Assembly: GCA_947627905.1 (NCBI GenBank)
Contig: CANQXX010000007.1
Coordinates: 1-62,913, forward strand
Origin: an uncultured Clostridia bacterium
GTDB lineage: Bacteria; Bacillota; Clostridia; Oscillospirales; Ruminococcaceae
DNA: 62,913 bases
Direction: 5' to 3'
In this document: positions 62,056 to 62,913 of the stretch, piece after piece
Layout of the letters: every line of letters starts with the position of its first letter
Position numbering within the stretch: position 1 is the first letter of the stretch
Notes under the pieces: model-generated
What the model was told of the DNA's origin: nothing
What the model saw: the letters and a program-made list of their open reading frames with translations, nothing else
Databases searched by the model: none
Made by a program: the position numbers and the translations under genes

Positions 62056-62805
62056 ATGTCAACGTTTCTTATCGCGGCGTTTTTGTTTTTTGTGGGAAGT
62101 CTGCTGGGCTGGTGCCTTGAGGTAGTTTTCCGCAGATTTTTTTCTGCAAAAAAATGGATAAATCCCGGATTTCTTGCAGGACCATATCTGCCGCTGTATG
62201 GATTCAGCCTGTGTCTGCTTTATTTTATGGCAGGACTGGAAAATGTTATCCCTATTGAGTCGGACATTCTCAGAAAGATAGTGCTTTTTGCGGCAATGGC
62301 GGTATGTATAACCTTTGTTGAATACATTGCCGGCATAATTTTCATAAAGCATATGAAAATAAAGCTCTGGGATTACAGTCATGAATGGGGAAATATAGAC
62401 GGCATAATCTGCCCGAAATTCTCGTTTTTCTGGGCGGTACTCAGCGCAATATATTATTTCGGGATACATCCGCATATACTTAATGCGCTTGAATGGTTCT
62501 CACAAAATCTTGCGTTTTCGTTCTGCGTGGGATTTTTCTACGGGATTTTAGTAATAGACGCTGCATTTTCCACAAATATCGTTGCAAAGGTACGTCAGTT
62601 CTCGAAAGAGAACGATATTGTCATGCGCTATGAGGAGCTCAAGGAGCATATACGTTCAAGCAAGGAAGAACGAAGAGAAAAATTCCGTTTTCTGCTTTCG
62701 ATGTATTCTTCCGTGTCAATATCCGAACATCTGAAAGAATATTACGAACAGCACAAGGAAGAATACCTTGCCATTGCCGGAAAACATTCCCATAAAAGCA
62801 AATGA
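62056..62805 (+). CDS. PF06541-type (CmpB-like) membrane protein with long charged tail
   Basis: This 249-residue protein has five or so membrane helices (residues 1 to about 175) with SLLGWCLEVVFRRF near the start and the signature WDYSHEWGNIDGIICPKF in the middle. A charged, helical cytoplasmic tail of about 70 residues follows. The family function is unknown despite its label as an ABC permease. It is a paralogue of the shorter protein at 54680-55099. GGGGGAG precedes the ATG. Confidence 0.8.
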   Translation: MSTFLIAAFLFFVGSLLGWCLEVVFRRFFSAKKWINPGFLAGPYLPLYGFSLCLLYFMAGLENVIPIESDILRKIVLFAAMAVCITFVEYIAGIIFIKHMKIKLWDYSHEWGNIDGIICPKFSFFWAVLSAIYYFGIHPHILNALEWFSQNLAFSFCVGFFYGILVIDAAFSTNIVAKVRQFSKENDIVMRYEELKEHIRSSKEERREKFRFLLSMYSSVSISEHLKEYYEQHKEEYLAIAGKHSHKSK

Positions 62806-62913
62806 CCGATAATATAAAAGAAACCTCCGATGCCCAAAAGTGAACTGCACCAATTTGTACGAACAGCACAAAAGCCCCCTATGGAAAAATAAATTAAGAA
62901 ACGAACTGGCTTC
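62806..62913. other. Unexplained non-coding right window edge
   Basis: No frame with a ribosome site is visible. The stretch AGTGAACTGCACCAATTTG (62840-62858) resembles terminal repeats of some insertion sequences, and GCCCCCT (62873-62879) is complementary to part of a palindrome at the left edge. Neither is enough to call a mobile element. Confidence 0.25.

Noticed and set aside
62806-62913. Insertion-sequence end
   Set aside because: One IR-like string without transposase, partner repeat or target duplication is not enough.

Overview
The window looks like chromosomal DNA of a low-to-moderate GC, spore-lineage Firmicute of the class Clostridia, most like a gut Ruminococcus/Oscillospiraceae. 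This rests on gene content (spoVG, whiA, a SpoIIM-like protein, Mini-RNase III, RNase M5, HprK, a Firmicute-style DnaE, a folate ECF S component under a THF riboswitch), strong AGGAGG ribosome binding sites, frequent TTG/GTG starts and sigma-A promoters of the TTGACA-17-TATAAT type. The genus is an inference. There is no rRNA, prophage, integrase, complete insertion sequence or CRISPR array. The two window ends carry palindromic or unexplained non-coding DNA that may be repeats.

Layout. 1-2.2 kb, minus: folT with its THF riboswitch, and pfkA with its own promoter. 2.25-10.15 kb, minus: the operon hprK-PHP phosphatase-murB-rapZ-whiA-dnaE, divergent from proC. 10.4-16.5 kb, plus: proC, a SpoIIM-like protein, a DUF624 protein, rpsO, pnp, a Nudix hydrolase and a small membrane protein. 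16.7-29.9 kb, plus: obgE-Nudix-mrnC-MBL hydrolase, yebC-alaS-HIT, comEC-holA-rnmV and an MBOAT/DHHW acetylation pair. 30.1-34.4 kb: rpe, a divergent Rnf-like membrane triad (RnfD-E-A) and a membrane-anchored glycoside-hydrolase-like protein. 34.5-38 kb: a class A PBP and an RNA methyltransferase. 38-41.2 kb, minus: murC-lexA-CPBP protease-small acidic protein. 41.4-48.2 kb: spoVG, an ADP-ribose pyrophosphatase and tandem YfhO proteins. 48.3-53 kb, minus: a CAP-domain protein, an ExbB/ExbD-like motor operon and a FecR/InlB-repeat surface protein. 53-63 kb: HD protein, YiiX-like peptidase, two PF06541 membrane proteins, a GH13-DUF1653 fusion, two lipoproteins with duplicated leaders, a DUF1540 protein, cca, two tRNA-Ser genes and a PfkB kinase.

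Most of the window is housekeeping (replication, translation, cell wall, carbon regulation). Two loci stand out as possible undescribed systems. The first is the Rnf-like D-E-A triad: no RnfB, C or G is encoded in the window, three of the four cysteines that bind the intramembrane [2Fe-2S] cluster are replaced, and the flavin-acceptor Thr of RnfD is Ser. This suggests a membrane complex derived from Rnf/Nqr but with changed or lost electron transfer. The second is a Gram-positive ion-driven motor module: an ExbB/TolQ/MotA-like channel, an ExbD-like protein with the intramembrane Asp but a coiled-coil stalk, and a third protein carrying a TolR/ExbD-like extracytoplasmic domain. It lies beside a FecR-like protein with four InlB-type repeats.

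Smaller points of interest are a riboswitch leader with three mutually exclusive pairing segments, a GH13 amylase fused to DUF1653, lipoproteins sharing a duplicated 5'UTR-plus-signal-peptide cassette, a ComEC with no recognisable nuclease motif, and a Mini-RNase III gene without a canonical start in the expected place. All functions are read from sequence only; homology searches and structure prediction were not possible here.
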